Part shown: piece after piece, positions 1 through 5,059 of the stretch | Position numbering within the stretch: position 1 is the first letter of the stretch | How the letters are laid out: the number at the start of each line of letters is the position of its first letter | Assembly (NCBI GenBank): GCA_043769985.1 | Contig: JAYVIV010000025.1 | Location: 1 to 5,059, forward strand | Origin: Arcicella sp043769985 | GTDB taxonomy: Bacteria > Bacteroidota > Bacteroidia > Cytophagales > Spirosomataceae | Direction of reading: 5' to 3' | DNA: 5,059 nt | The notes under the pieces: generated by a model | Databases searched by the model: none | What the model saw: only the letters and a program-made list of their open reading frames with translations | What the model was told of the DNA's origin: nothing | Translations under genes and position numbers: made by a program

Positions 1-51
1 TATAAAGTGATTGATGGGGAAATAGATTATTTAAACTTTATAAATGTCTAA
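1..51 (+). CDS. 3' end of a truncated reading frame, probably part of the endonuclease-like gene that follows
   Basis: Frame 1 is open from the window edge and ends at TAA 49-51, giving 16 residues (YKVIDGEIDYLNFINV). The peptide is too short to identify alone. It lies in the same frame as the ORF starting at 58, only two codons (TTA TCA) after the stop. Read through the TAA, the peptide joins smoothly to the next ORF, as beta-strand-like sequence leading into the conserved-looking SNSKALMTNPNK segment. I therefore infer that this may be the upstream part of one gene interrupted by a nonsense codon. It could instead be the true end of a separate gene. The 5' part lies outside the window. Confidence 0.5.
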   Translation, partial: YKVIDGEIDYLNFINV

Positions 52-57
52 TTATCA

Positions 58-279
58 ATGGAATGCAGTAATTCAAAAGCCTTAATGACAAATCCAAACA
101 AAGCAATGTCAGATTGGCTTTTACGCAAGGTTTTCAATTTACAAGAAGGAGAATTGGCAACAATCGAAAAAATGAATGAATTAGGTTTTGACAGTGTAAT
201 TATCCAAAAAGATGATACTGGAAATTATAAAATTGATAAAGTGAAATCGGATAGTTATGAAAAATTTATTGGAGAATAA
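58..279 (+). CDS. C-terminal part of a PLD-type (NgoFVII-like) restriction endonuclease, probably a fragment
   Basis: This 73-residue ORF has the pattern PNKAMSDWLLRKV (about residues 13-25), then GELATIEKMNELGFDSVIIQK (about 31-51), then a short NYKID strand. From memory this resembles the C-terminal DNA-recognition part of PLD-superfamily type II restriction enzymes of the NgoFVII kind, with a (S/N)PN-x-x-x-x-x-WL motif, a GE..T helix and G-x-D-S-V-x-I-x-K. The catalytic PLD half (HxK motif) would lie upstream and is not visible. There is no ribosome-binding-like sequence before ATG 58, and the same frame continues upstream through a single TAA at 49-51. A free-standing C-terminal domain of 73 residues would be unusual, so a broken or miscalled gene is more likely than an independent protein. 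The family assignment is recalled rather than searched and is tentative. Confidence 0.5.
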   Translation: MECSNSKALMTNPNKAMSDWLLRKVFNLQEGELATIEKMNELGFDSVIIQKDDTGNYKIDKVKSDSYEKFIGE

Positions 280-293
280 AACTAATTCAAAAC

Positions 294-449
294 ATGAAAA
301 CTAATAAAATGATTTTGGATGAAGCATACGAAAGAGGAAAAGTATTCGCTTCGTTTAGAGCTGCAAAAGTCTTGAAAGAAAATGGCTACTCAAATGAATT
401 CATTTCAAGTGTTACAGGTCTTTCTGAAACAGAAATAGAAAACCTCTAA
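294..449 (+). CDS. 51-residue small hypothetical protein with an HTH-like C-terminus
   Basis: ATG 294 to TAA 447-449 encodes MKTNKMILDEAYERGKVFAS, continuing to a C-terminus reading GYSNEFISSVTGLSETEIENL. The start lies 14 bases after the stop of the preceding ORF, so the two are probably co-transcribed. The tail resembles the short helical ending of Rpn/PD-(D/E)XK transposase-like proteins (L-G-x-S-x-E-x-I-x-x-x-T-G-L-S-x-E-E-I-x-x-L), a helix-turn-helix-like repeat seen in many unrelated proteins. No nuclease domain precedes it: the frame is closed upstream by TGA at 258-260. It may be a genuine small protein (residues are mostly helix-forming and charged) or the surviving tail of a larger gene. 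Its function is unknown. Its stop codon overlaps the T-run of the opposite-strand terminator. Confidence 0.5.
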   Translation: MKTNKMILDEAYERGKVFASFRAAKVLKENGYSNEFISSVTGLSETEIENL

Positions 450-490
450 AAAAATTATTCTGAACGAAGCACACACCACTTCGTTCAGAA
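448..490 (-). terminator. Rho-independent terminator of the M20 amidohydrolase gene
   Basis: A perfect 12-bp inverted repeat, TTCTGAACGAAG at 458-469 and CTTCGTTCAGAA at 479-490, encloses a 9-base loop. Read on the minus strand, the stem is followed after three bases by seven T residues (the A-run at 448-454), which makes a standard intrinsic terminator 12 bases past the TAG stop at 502-504. On the plus strand no T-run follows the stem, so any effect on the short plus-strand genes would be weaker. Confidence 0.8.
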
Positions 491-501
491 CAAAATCCTT
501 T

Positions 502-2121
502 CTAATTCCCCCGAACCGTAGGATATTTTATCCCCAATTGTTCCATATAACTTTTATATTTCGTTGGGTCGTAATAAAATTTTTGGAGTTCGGGTTTGAA
601 TTTTTCCATAATTTCCTTGTTAATCGTAATGGCTGGTTTGTCGCTTGGGGCAATTAATGGCTCGTATTTTTCGGTTTGCGTTTGCTCTTCACGGTAATAT
701 TTCCAAGCGTTTGTCAGCAAATCTGGTTTTACGAATAAATCCAATAAAGTCAAAGCCTCTACTTTTGCCCCTGCCGTGCAACCCTTATGTGCAATGGGCG
801 TTGCCATCGAAATGGCATTTGCCCAATGATGCCCTGGCAAACCTGGAATATTGGAAGGATAACCCAAAACGATGGTCGGCATCGTCCAAGAAATATCCGC
901 AATATCATCCGAACCTCCCCCCATTTTTATGGCTTCTGGTTCGGTCGTAGAATCAACTTTCATGGCTAATCCGTTCTTTTTGGGGGCATTGAGTTCCTTT
1001 TGAGTAGCCGTTGCTAAGAGTTGGTCTTCCGCCGACCAAGTAGGCAAACCCACCCTTTTAATGTGTTCAAAAGCATTTTCAGCCATTGGTTTATTGAAAT
1101 GCCCGGGCCAAGCACAACCCACCACTTCATGGGTCACTTTGGTGTCGGTCATCATGGCAGCACCCGCCGCAATCTTCTTTCCAAACTCAAATAATTCCTT
1201 GATTTTGGGGTACGTTCTTTCTCTAAAATAATACCAAACCTGAGCTTTTGAAGGCACAACATTGGGTTGGTCGCCTCCGTTGGTAATCACATAATGCGAA
1301 CGTTGGGTTAATCCAAGATGTTCACGTTTGAAATTCCAACCTACATTCATCAATTCCACGGCATCCAAGGCAGATTTTCCTCTCCACGGATTCATGGCAG
1401 CATGGGCGGCTTCTCCTTCAAAATTAAATTTCACGGAAACCAAACCATTATAACCGACATCGCCCCATTTTACGGAAAGATTACTGTTTACATGAGTAAA
1501 AATACAAGCATCAATATCTTTGAAATGTCCATCACGCACGTAATACGCCTTCGCACCCACCAACTCCTCCGCAACCCCGGGCCACAGCATCAATGTACCT
1601 GAAATCTTCTCTCGTTCCATGATTTTCTTCAAGGTCAAAACGGCAGTAATATTTAAAGCCTGACCCGAATTATGCCCTTCACCGTGTCCAGGAGCACCTT
1701 CCACGATTGGGTCGTGGTAGGCAACGCCAGGTTTTTGCGAGGCTTTTGGAATACAATCAATGTCTGAACCAACCGCAATGACAGGTTTTCCGCTTCCCCA
1801 TTTTGCCATCCAAGCCGTCGGGATTCCAGATAATCCTCTTTCGATGGTAAAACCTTCTTTTTCAAGGAGATTTGTTAATAATTTATAGGTTTCAAATTCT
1901 TGAAAACCCAATTCGGCATAACTAAAAAGTTGGTCATTGAGTTGAGCGGTAAACAAGGCTTTTTTGTCAATTTCTTCAATCATTTCTTTTCGCAGACTTT
2001 CGATTTTTATGTCTGTAAGTAATTGATTAGAAGGTACTTTTAATTCTTTTGCTGTTTTCTTTTGGGCATAAATACTTACAGAAAACAAGAATAGTGAGGC
2101 AAGTATAAGGGTTTTCTTCAT
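502..2121 (-). CDS. Exported M20 family amidohydrolase (AbgB-like)
   Basis: This 539-residue zinc-peptidase-fold protein is most like AbgB, the p-aminobenzoyl-glutamate hydrolase subunit, in the M20D group, whose members cleave amide bonds of N-acyl or aryl-acyl amino acids. An N-terminal signal peptide (MKKTLILASLFLFSVSIYAQ) predicts export; cleavage near residues 19-20 is likely. E. coli AbgB is about 480 residues and cytoplasmic, so export and a longer C-terminal tail (about 470-539) set this form apart. Visible landmarks are D122 (GSDIDCIP), H146-G-E148-G-H150-N, the E185-E186 pair, H210 (FTHVN), a lid-domain segment GEAAHAAMNPWRGKSALDAV (236-255), GGGSDDIADISW (401-412), H431-H432 and IAHKG (443-447). 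The usual M20D metal-ligand Cys of H-x-C-G-H is Glu148 here; the other expected ligand positions are kept. ATG 2119-2121 starts directly at the signal peptide. The substrate cannot be read from the sequence. The gene appears richer in GC than its neighbours and is monocistronic in this window. Confidence 0.88.
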   Translation of the reverse strand: MKKTLILASLFLFSVSIYAQKKTAKELKVPSNQLLTDIKIESLRKEMIEEIDKKALFTAQLNDQLFSYAELGFQEFETYKLLTNLLEKEGFTIERGLSGIPTAWMAKWGSGKPVIAVGSDIDCIPKASQKPGVAYHDPIVEGAPGHGEGHNSGQALNITAVLTLKKIMEREKISGTLMLWPGVAEELVGAKAYYVRDGHFKDIDACIFTHVNSNLSVKWGDVGYNGLVSVKFNFEGEAAHAAMNPWRGKSALDAVELMNVGWNFKREHLGLTQRSHYVITNGGDQPNVVPSKAQVWYYFRERTYPKIKELFEFGKKIAAGAAMMTDTKVTHEVVGCAWPGHFNKPMAENAFEHIKRVGLPTWSAEDQLLATATQKELNAPKKNGLAMKVDSTTEPEAIKMGGGSDDIADISWTMPTIVLGYPSNIPGLPGHHWANAISMATPIAHKGCTAGAKVEALTLLDLFVKPDLLTNAWKYYREEQTQTEKYEPLIAPSDKPAITINKEIMEKFKPELQKFYYDPTKYKSYMEQLGIKYPTVRGN

Positions 2122-2163
2122 GTTGATAAATTGGGGTTTTAATTTTAATTCAAGGTACTATTT

Positions 2164-2207
2164 TTTTATGATTTTATGATATTTAAAGTAGCTATAAGGT
2201 CATAAAA
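2164..2207. repeat. TTTTATGA octamer, two tandem copies and one inverted copy, in the divergent promoter region
   Basis: TTTTATGA occurs at 2164-2171 and 2172-2179, and its exact reverse complement TCATAAAA at 2200-2207. The second and third copies form a dyad with a 20-base centre. The location between two divergent genes is where a shared operator could lie. The region is very AT-rich, so chance repetition is a real alternative. Confidence 0.35.
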
Positions 2208-2213
2208 TAACAA
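2183..2213 (-). promoter_or_regulatory. Possible Bacteroidota-type promoter for the M20 amidohydrolase gene
   Basis: On the minus strand, TTG (2213-2211) is followed after 20 bases by TACTTTAA (2190-2183). The known Bacteroidota consensus is TTTG/TTG, a spacer of about 19-23 bases, then TAnnTTTG. The spacing fits, but the -7 box has two mismatches at its end. Transcription would begin roughly 60 bases before ATG 2121. The inverted TTTTATGA copy lies in the spacer. No comparably spaced pair was found for the plus-strand gene. Confidence 0.22.
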
Positions 2214-2279
2214 GTAAATAAAATGTATTGTGTAAATTTATTATTCAATCCAAAATCAACAAAAATATATTATAGAATC

Positions 2280-3689
2280 ATGAATAAATCCCTAATACCC
2301 ATATTGTCAATTGGCGTTCTATTTGCCAGTTTTGTACAATTGTCTAAGCCTAAAAAATCAGAATCTGCAGTAACTGAACCTGCAAAGGTTTTTACTCAAT
2401 ATTGTTCAAGCTGTCACGGTGAAAAAATCGAGGCCTTCGTTGATCGTTCTTGGAAACATGGAACATCAAAAGAAGAGGTTACTGCCAGTATTACAAATGG
2501 TTATTTAGATTTAGGAATGCCCGCTTGGAAAGGGGTAGTAGATAAAAAAGATATTAATTTATTAGCTGAAGAAATTACCAAATACATCGGAAAAGTAAAC
2601 GAATATAAGGTATCAAACAAACCAACTTCCAATGTTTTCAAATCAGAAAATATGTCAGTTTCATTAGATACCATCGCCACTGGTTTTGAAAGTCCATGGG
2701 GTTTTGCTCAATTGCCTGACGGTAATTTTTTGATTACGGATAGAGTTGGAGTTTTGTATAGAGTAGATTCAAAACAAAATAAAACGATTATCAAAAATTC
2801 TCCAAAAGCACTTGCAGAAGGTCAGGGGGGACTTTTAGATATTGAGCTTCATCCAAAATACGCTGAAAATGGTTGGGTTTATATTTCGTATTCAAAATTT
2901 AAAGAAGATAATAACCAAAAATTAACCACGACAGCAATCATAAGAGCTAAGATTAAGGATAATGAACTAACAGAGGTTCAAGAGATTTTTGAAGCCTCTC
3001 CTTATACAAAAACAAAGCACCATTTTGGTTCGAGAATTAAGTTTGATAAAAAGGGTTTTATGTACTTCACGGTCGGTGAAAGAGGGATGGAAAAAGAATT
3101 TCCTCAAAGCACAGAAAACGATAATGGTAAAGTTCATAGACTGAACGATGACGGAACAATACCAAAAGATAATCCATTTGTTGGAAAAGAGAAAAATAGA
3201 GAAAGCATATATAGCTATGGACACAGAAACCCTCAAGGTTTGGCACTTAATCCTCAAACGGGTGATATGTGGGAAAATGAGCATGGACCACGTGGAGGAG
3301 ATGAAATAAATTTGATTAGAAAAGGAGCAAATTATGGTTGGCCCGTTATTTCTTATGGAATTAATTACAATGGAAAACCAATAACAGATATTTCTAAAAA
3401 AGAAGGAATGGAGCAACCAGAGGACTATTTCACGCCTTCAATCGCACCAAGTGGAATGGTTTTCGTCGATAGTGATAAATATCCAACATGGAAAAATAGT
3501 CTATTAATTGGCTCATTAAGATTCAATTATTTAGACCGAAGCATCATGAAGGGCAATAGAATCACGGGTCACGAAAAGTTGTTGGTAAATATCGGAAGAA
3601 TGAGAAATATTGAGATGGGAACGGATGGGTACTTGTATGTAGGAACTGAAAATCCTGGGATGGTTTTTCGTTTGATGCCTGTTAAATAG
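2280..3689 (+). CDS. Periplasmic cytochrome c / PQQ-dependent aldose sugar dehydrogenase fusion
   Basis: The protein has 469 residues from ATG 2280. That start is preferred over ATG 2223 because it opens directly on a signal sequence (MNKSLIPILSIGVLFASFVQ). An upstream start would add 19 residues with no signal-peptide character. Residues about 33-105 form a small class I cytochrome c domain with haem motif C42-S-S-C45-H46 and likely axial Met80 in LGMPAW. From about residue 122 follows the six-bladed propeller of soluble glucose/sorbosone dehydrogenases (YliI/Asd-like). It shows HHFGSR with the probable catalytic base H248, GHRNPQG with PQQ-contacting R316-N317, EHGPRGGDEIN (334-344) with calcium- or PQQ-site acidic residues, and the hallmark GANYGWP. 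Known relatives oxidise the C1 of aldoses to lactones; the attached haem domain would accept electrons from PQQH2 and pass them to the respiratory chain (inferred). No PQQ synthesis genes are in the window. The gene is divergent from the M20 gene and convergent with mtaB. Confidence 0.9.
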   Translation: MNKSLIPILSIGVLFASFVQLSKPKKSESAVTEPAKVFTQYCSSCHGEKIEAFVDRSWKHGTSKEEVTASITNGYLDLGMPAWKGVVDKKDINLLAEEITKYIGKVNEYKVSNKPTSNVFKSENMSVSLDTIATGFESPWGFAQLPDGNFLITDRVGVLYRVDSKQNKTIIKNSPKALAEGQGGLLDIELHPKYAENGWVYISYSKFKEDNNQKLTTTAIIRAKIKDNELTEVQEIFEASPYTKTKHHFGSRIKFDKKGFMYFTVGERGMEKEFPQSTENDNGKVHRLNDDGTIPKDNPFVGKEKNRESIYSYGHRNPQGLALNPQTGDMWENEHGPRGGDEINLIRKGANYGWPVISYGINYNGKPITDISKKEGMEQPEDYFTPSIAPSGMVFVDSDKYPTWKNSLLIGSLRFNYLDRSIMKGNRITGHEKLLVNIGRMRNIEMGTDGYLYVGTENPGMVFRLMPVK

Positions 3690-3697
3690 TTGTGTGA

Positions 3698-3730
3698 AAC
3701 GCAGGCTGGGTTCAAAACCCAGCCTGCGTT
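3698..3730. terminator. Hairpin between convergent genes, probable bidirectional terminator
   Basis: AACGCAGGCTGGGTT at 3698-3712 pairs perfectly with AACCCAGCCTGCGTT at 3716-3730 around a 3-base loop, a 15-bp GC-containing stem. It starts 9 bases after the dehydrogenase stop and ends 13 bases before the mtaB stop. Neither side has a long T-run: the plus side reads AAATTTAAAATTTT and the minus side TTCACACAACTATTT. Termination is therefore inferred from the stem strength and the convergent location. It could also act as a 3'-end stabilising structure. Confidence 0.65.
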
Positions 3731-3742
3731 AAATTTAAAATT

Positions 3743-5059
3743 TTAATGAACCTCAAAAACATCAACTTCTTCCACCTCCACCAACATATTTTCATTAATT
3801 GAAGACAGTAATACTAATTTCGTTTCATTAATCAAAAGCGGGTCGTATTTAGCCGTTATTCTTACATAATTTTCGGTAAAACCTTGCATCATCCCATTCT
3901 CAATATCTTCTTCAAAAAGAACCGTAAACTCCTTTCCAATTTGTTGTTCGTAAAAATATCTACGTTTTTTATCCGATAAAATATGTAACATCTTTGAACG
4001 TTCAGCACGTTTGTGTTGAGGAACAACTGGTTTGATTAATAAAGCCGCAGTATTTTCTCTTTCCGAGTACGTAAAAACGTGTAAATAGCTGATATTTAAT
4101 TCATTAAGAAAGTTGTAAGTCTCTAAAAAATCTTCGTCTGTTTCTCCCGCATGACCTACAATAACATCCACACCTATACAACAATGAGGCATTAATTCCT
4201 TAATTTTCGCAACCCTATCCACATATAAATCTCGCTTATATCGGCGTTTCATTAAGCCTAAAATCTTGTTTGAACCCGATTGTAAAGGAATATGAAAATG
4301 AGGCACAAAACGTTTTGATTGAGCCACAAATTCGATAATTTCGTTTGTTAAAAGATTGGGTTCAATAGAAGAAATTCTAAATCTTTCAATGCCTTCAACT
4401 TCATCCAATGCTTTTATCAAGTCTAAGAAGTTTTCCTTTTTATGACCGTTTAAAACTCCCCCTTTGGGGGCTGGGGGGCTAAAATCGCCAATATTTACAC
4501 CCGTTAAAACGATTTCTTTTACACCACTTTCAGCAATTTCATGGGCAGCTCTAATAATATTTTCAATGGTATCAGAACGGCTTGCACCTCGTGCGAGTGG
4601 TATCGTACAATACGCACAAGGATAATCACAACCATCTTGAACTTTCAAAAATGTACGAGTACGGTCATTTAAGGAGTAGGAGGTATGATAATCAATGGCT
4701 TCCTCAATATTTTGATTATAAATCTTTGCTTTTTTTTGCCTTGGTTCTTTCACAAAACCATCCAACAAATCAATTAATTGGAATTTTTCAGCAGCACCTA
4801 AAACAGCGTCCACACCCTCAATATTAGCGATTTCTTCAGGTTTTAATTGAGCATAACAACCAATGATTGCTACATACCCATCGGGATTAATTTTATTGGC
4901 TTCTCTTACAATTTTTTTACACTTCTTGTCCGCATTTTCAGTCACAGAGCAAGTATTAACAATAAAAATATCTGGCTTTTGGTTAAATTCTACCTTCTCA
5001 TAACCCTTAGATTCAAACATTCTGGAAATGGATGAAGTTTCGGAATAATTTAATTTACA
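3743..5059 (-). CDS. mtaB: tRNA t6A37 methylthiotransferase MtaB (5' end beyond the window)
   Basis: This radical-SAM enzyme converts t6A to ms2t6A at position 37 of ANN-decoding tRNAs in the cytoplasm. The frame is open to the window edge, so 438 residues are visible, beginning CKLNYSETSSISR. Only the first few residues (typically a TLGC-type strand) are missing, and the internal ATG at 5018-5020 is not the start. The N-terminal MTTase domain supplies C1, C37 (NTCSVT) and C68 (GCYAQ) for the second 4Fe-4S cluster. The radical-SAM motif is C144-DYP-C148-AY-C151, followed by RGASRSD, VLTGVNIGDF, RISSIEP, HIPLQSGS and GVDVIVG. A C-terminal TRAM-like domain occupies about residues 375-435. CxxxCxxC together with the NTCSVT/GCYAQ spacing, and the wording of the motifs, favour MtaB over MiaB or RimO. 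A proline- and glycine-rich insertion follows GDF (visible residues 194-208). The gene ends 13 bases from the convergent hairpin. Confidence 0.93.
   Translation of the reverse strand, partial: CKLNYSETSSISRMFESKGYEKVEFNQKPDIFIVNTCSVTENADKKCKKIVREANKINPDGYVAIIGCYAQLKPEEIANIEGVDAVLGAAEKFQLIDLLDGFVKEPRQKKAKIYNQNIEEAIDYHTSYSLNDRTRTFLKVQDGCDYPCAYCTIPLARGASRSDTIENIIRAAHEIAESGVKEIVLTGVNIGDFSPPAPKGGVLNGHKKENFLDLIKALDEVEGIERFRISSIEPNLLTNEIIEFVAQSKRFVPHFHIPLQSGSNKILGLMKRRYKRDLYVDRVAKIKELMPHCCIGVDVIVGHAGETDEDFLETYNFLNELNISYLHVFTYSERENTAALLIKPVVPQHKRAERSKMLHILSDKKRRYFYEQQIGKEFTVLFEEDIENGMMQGFTENYVRITAKYDPLLINETKLVLLSSINENMLVEVEEVDVFEVH
4436..4480 (-). repeat. Probable in-frame palindromic repeat insertion inside mtaB
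   Basis: Fifteen codons, SPPAPKGGVLNGHKK, stand between the conserved GDF and the ENFLDLIKALDEVEGIERF segment. The DNA contains a G/C block unlike the surrounding AT-rich gene: CCCCC (4458-4462), TTT, GGGGG (4466-4470), CT, GGGGGG (4473-4478). The first two runs form a small hairpin. Bacteroidota genomes are known, from memory, to carry dispersed short repeats of the form CCCCCAGCCCCC-AAAGGGGGAG, mostly between genes. In typical MtaB proteins this loop is shorter, so an inserted repeat is the simplest reading. The boundaries are approximate. Confidence 0.55.

Noticed and set aside
645..969. Plus-strand ORFs of 101 and 60 codons within the amidohydrolase gene
   Set aside because: They lie entirely antisense to a well-supported gene, overlap each other in different frames, have atypical compositions rich in Trp, Arg and Pro, and show no recognisable motif.
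2121..2166. Plus-strand promoter candidates such as TTG 2131-2133 with TATTTTTT 2159-2166
   Set aside because: The spacing is 25 bases, longer than the usual range, and the -7 box lacks its final G; poly-T makes a chance match likely.
2223..2279. Upstream ATG adding 19 residues to the dehydrogenase
   Set aside because: The extension (MYCVNLLFNPKSTKIYYRI) precedes a normal signal peptide starting at ATG 2280 and would disrupt it; the bases look like intergenic AT-rich sequence.
2967..3416. A 149-codon minus-strand ORF inside the dehydrogenase gene
   Set aside because: It is antisense to the conserved propeller motifs. Its Phe/Ile/Ser/Cys-rich translation is the usual by-product of the reverse strand of Lys/Glu/Asn-rich coding DNA.
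3698..3730. The long perfect hairpin as a CRISPR repeat or mobile-element end
   Set aside because: It occurs once in the window, has no spacers or duplicated flanks, and sits exactly between two convergent stop codons, where a terminator is expected.
4582..5035. Plus-strand ORFs of 81 and 62 codons opposite mtaB
   Set aside because: They are shadows of the mtaB frame with no independent start signal or domain.

Overview
This window looks like chromosomal DNA from a member of the Bacteroidota. It is AT-rich, translation starts sit in A/T-rich leaders without clear Shine-Dalgarno sequences, and signal peptides have the form MKK...YAQ. The gene types fit: a secreted AbgB-like M20 peptidase, a cytochrome c/PQQ sugar dehydrogenase fusion, and MtaB. 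This rests on protein style and composition only; no rRNA or other marker gene is present.

Layout. Positions 1-449 (+) hold the 3' end of a short cluster: a reading frame that resembles the C-terminus of a PLD-type (NgoFVII-like) restriction endonuclease, interrupted by an in-frame TAA at 49-51, then a 51-residue small ORF (294-449). A hairpin with a T-run (448-490) ends the convergent minus-strand gene at 502-2121, an exported M20 amidohydrolase. A 158-bp divergent intergenic region (2122-2279) holds an octamer present twice in tandem and once inverted. The plus-strand gene 2280-3689 encodes a periplasmic cytochrome c fused to a PQQ-dependent aldose dehydrogenase. A 15-bp-stem hairpin (3698-3730) separates it from the convergent gene 3743-5059 (-), which encodes the tRNA methylthiotransferase MtaB and runs off the right edge.

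The genes do not form one pathway. Two envelope or periplasmic enzymes are divergently transcribed, with a housekeeping tRNA-modification gene on one side and a probable remnant of a defence locus on the other. I found no convincing undescribed system. The observations most worth a second look are the palindrome-bearing in-frame insertion in mtaB, the Cys-to-Glu change at the expected metal-ligand position of the M20 enzyme, and the in-frame stop in the endonuclease-like frame.
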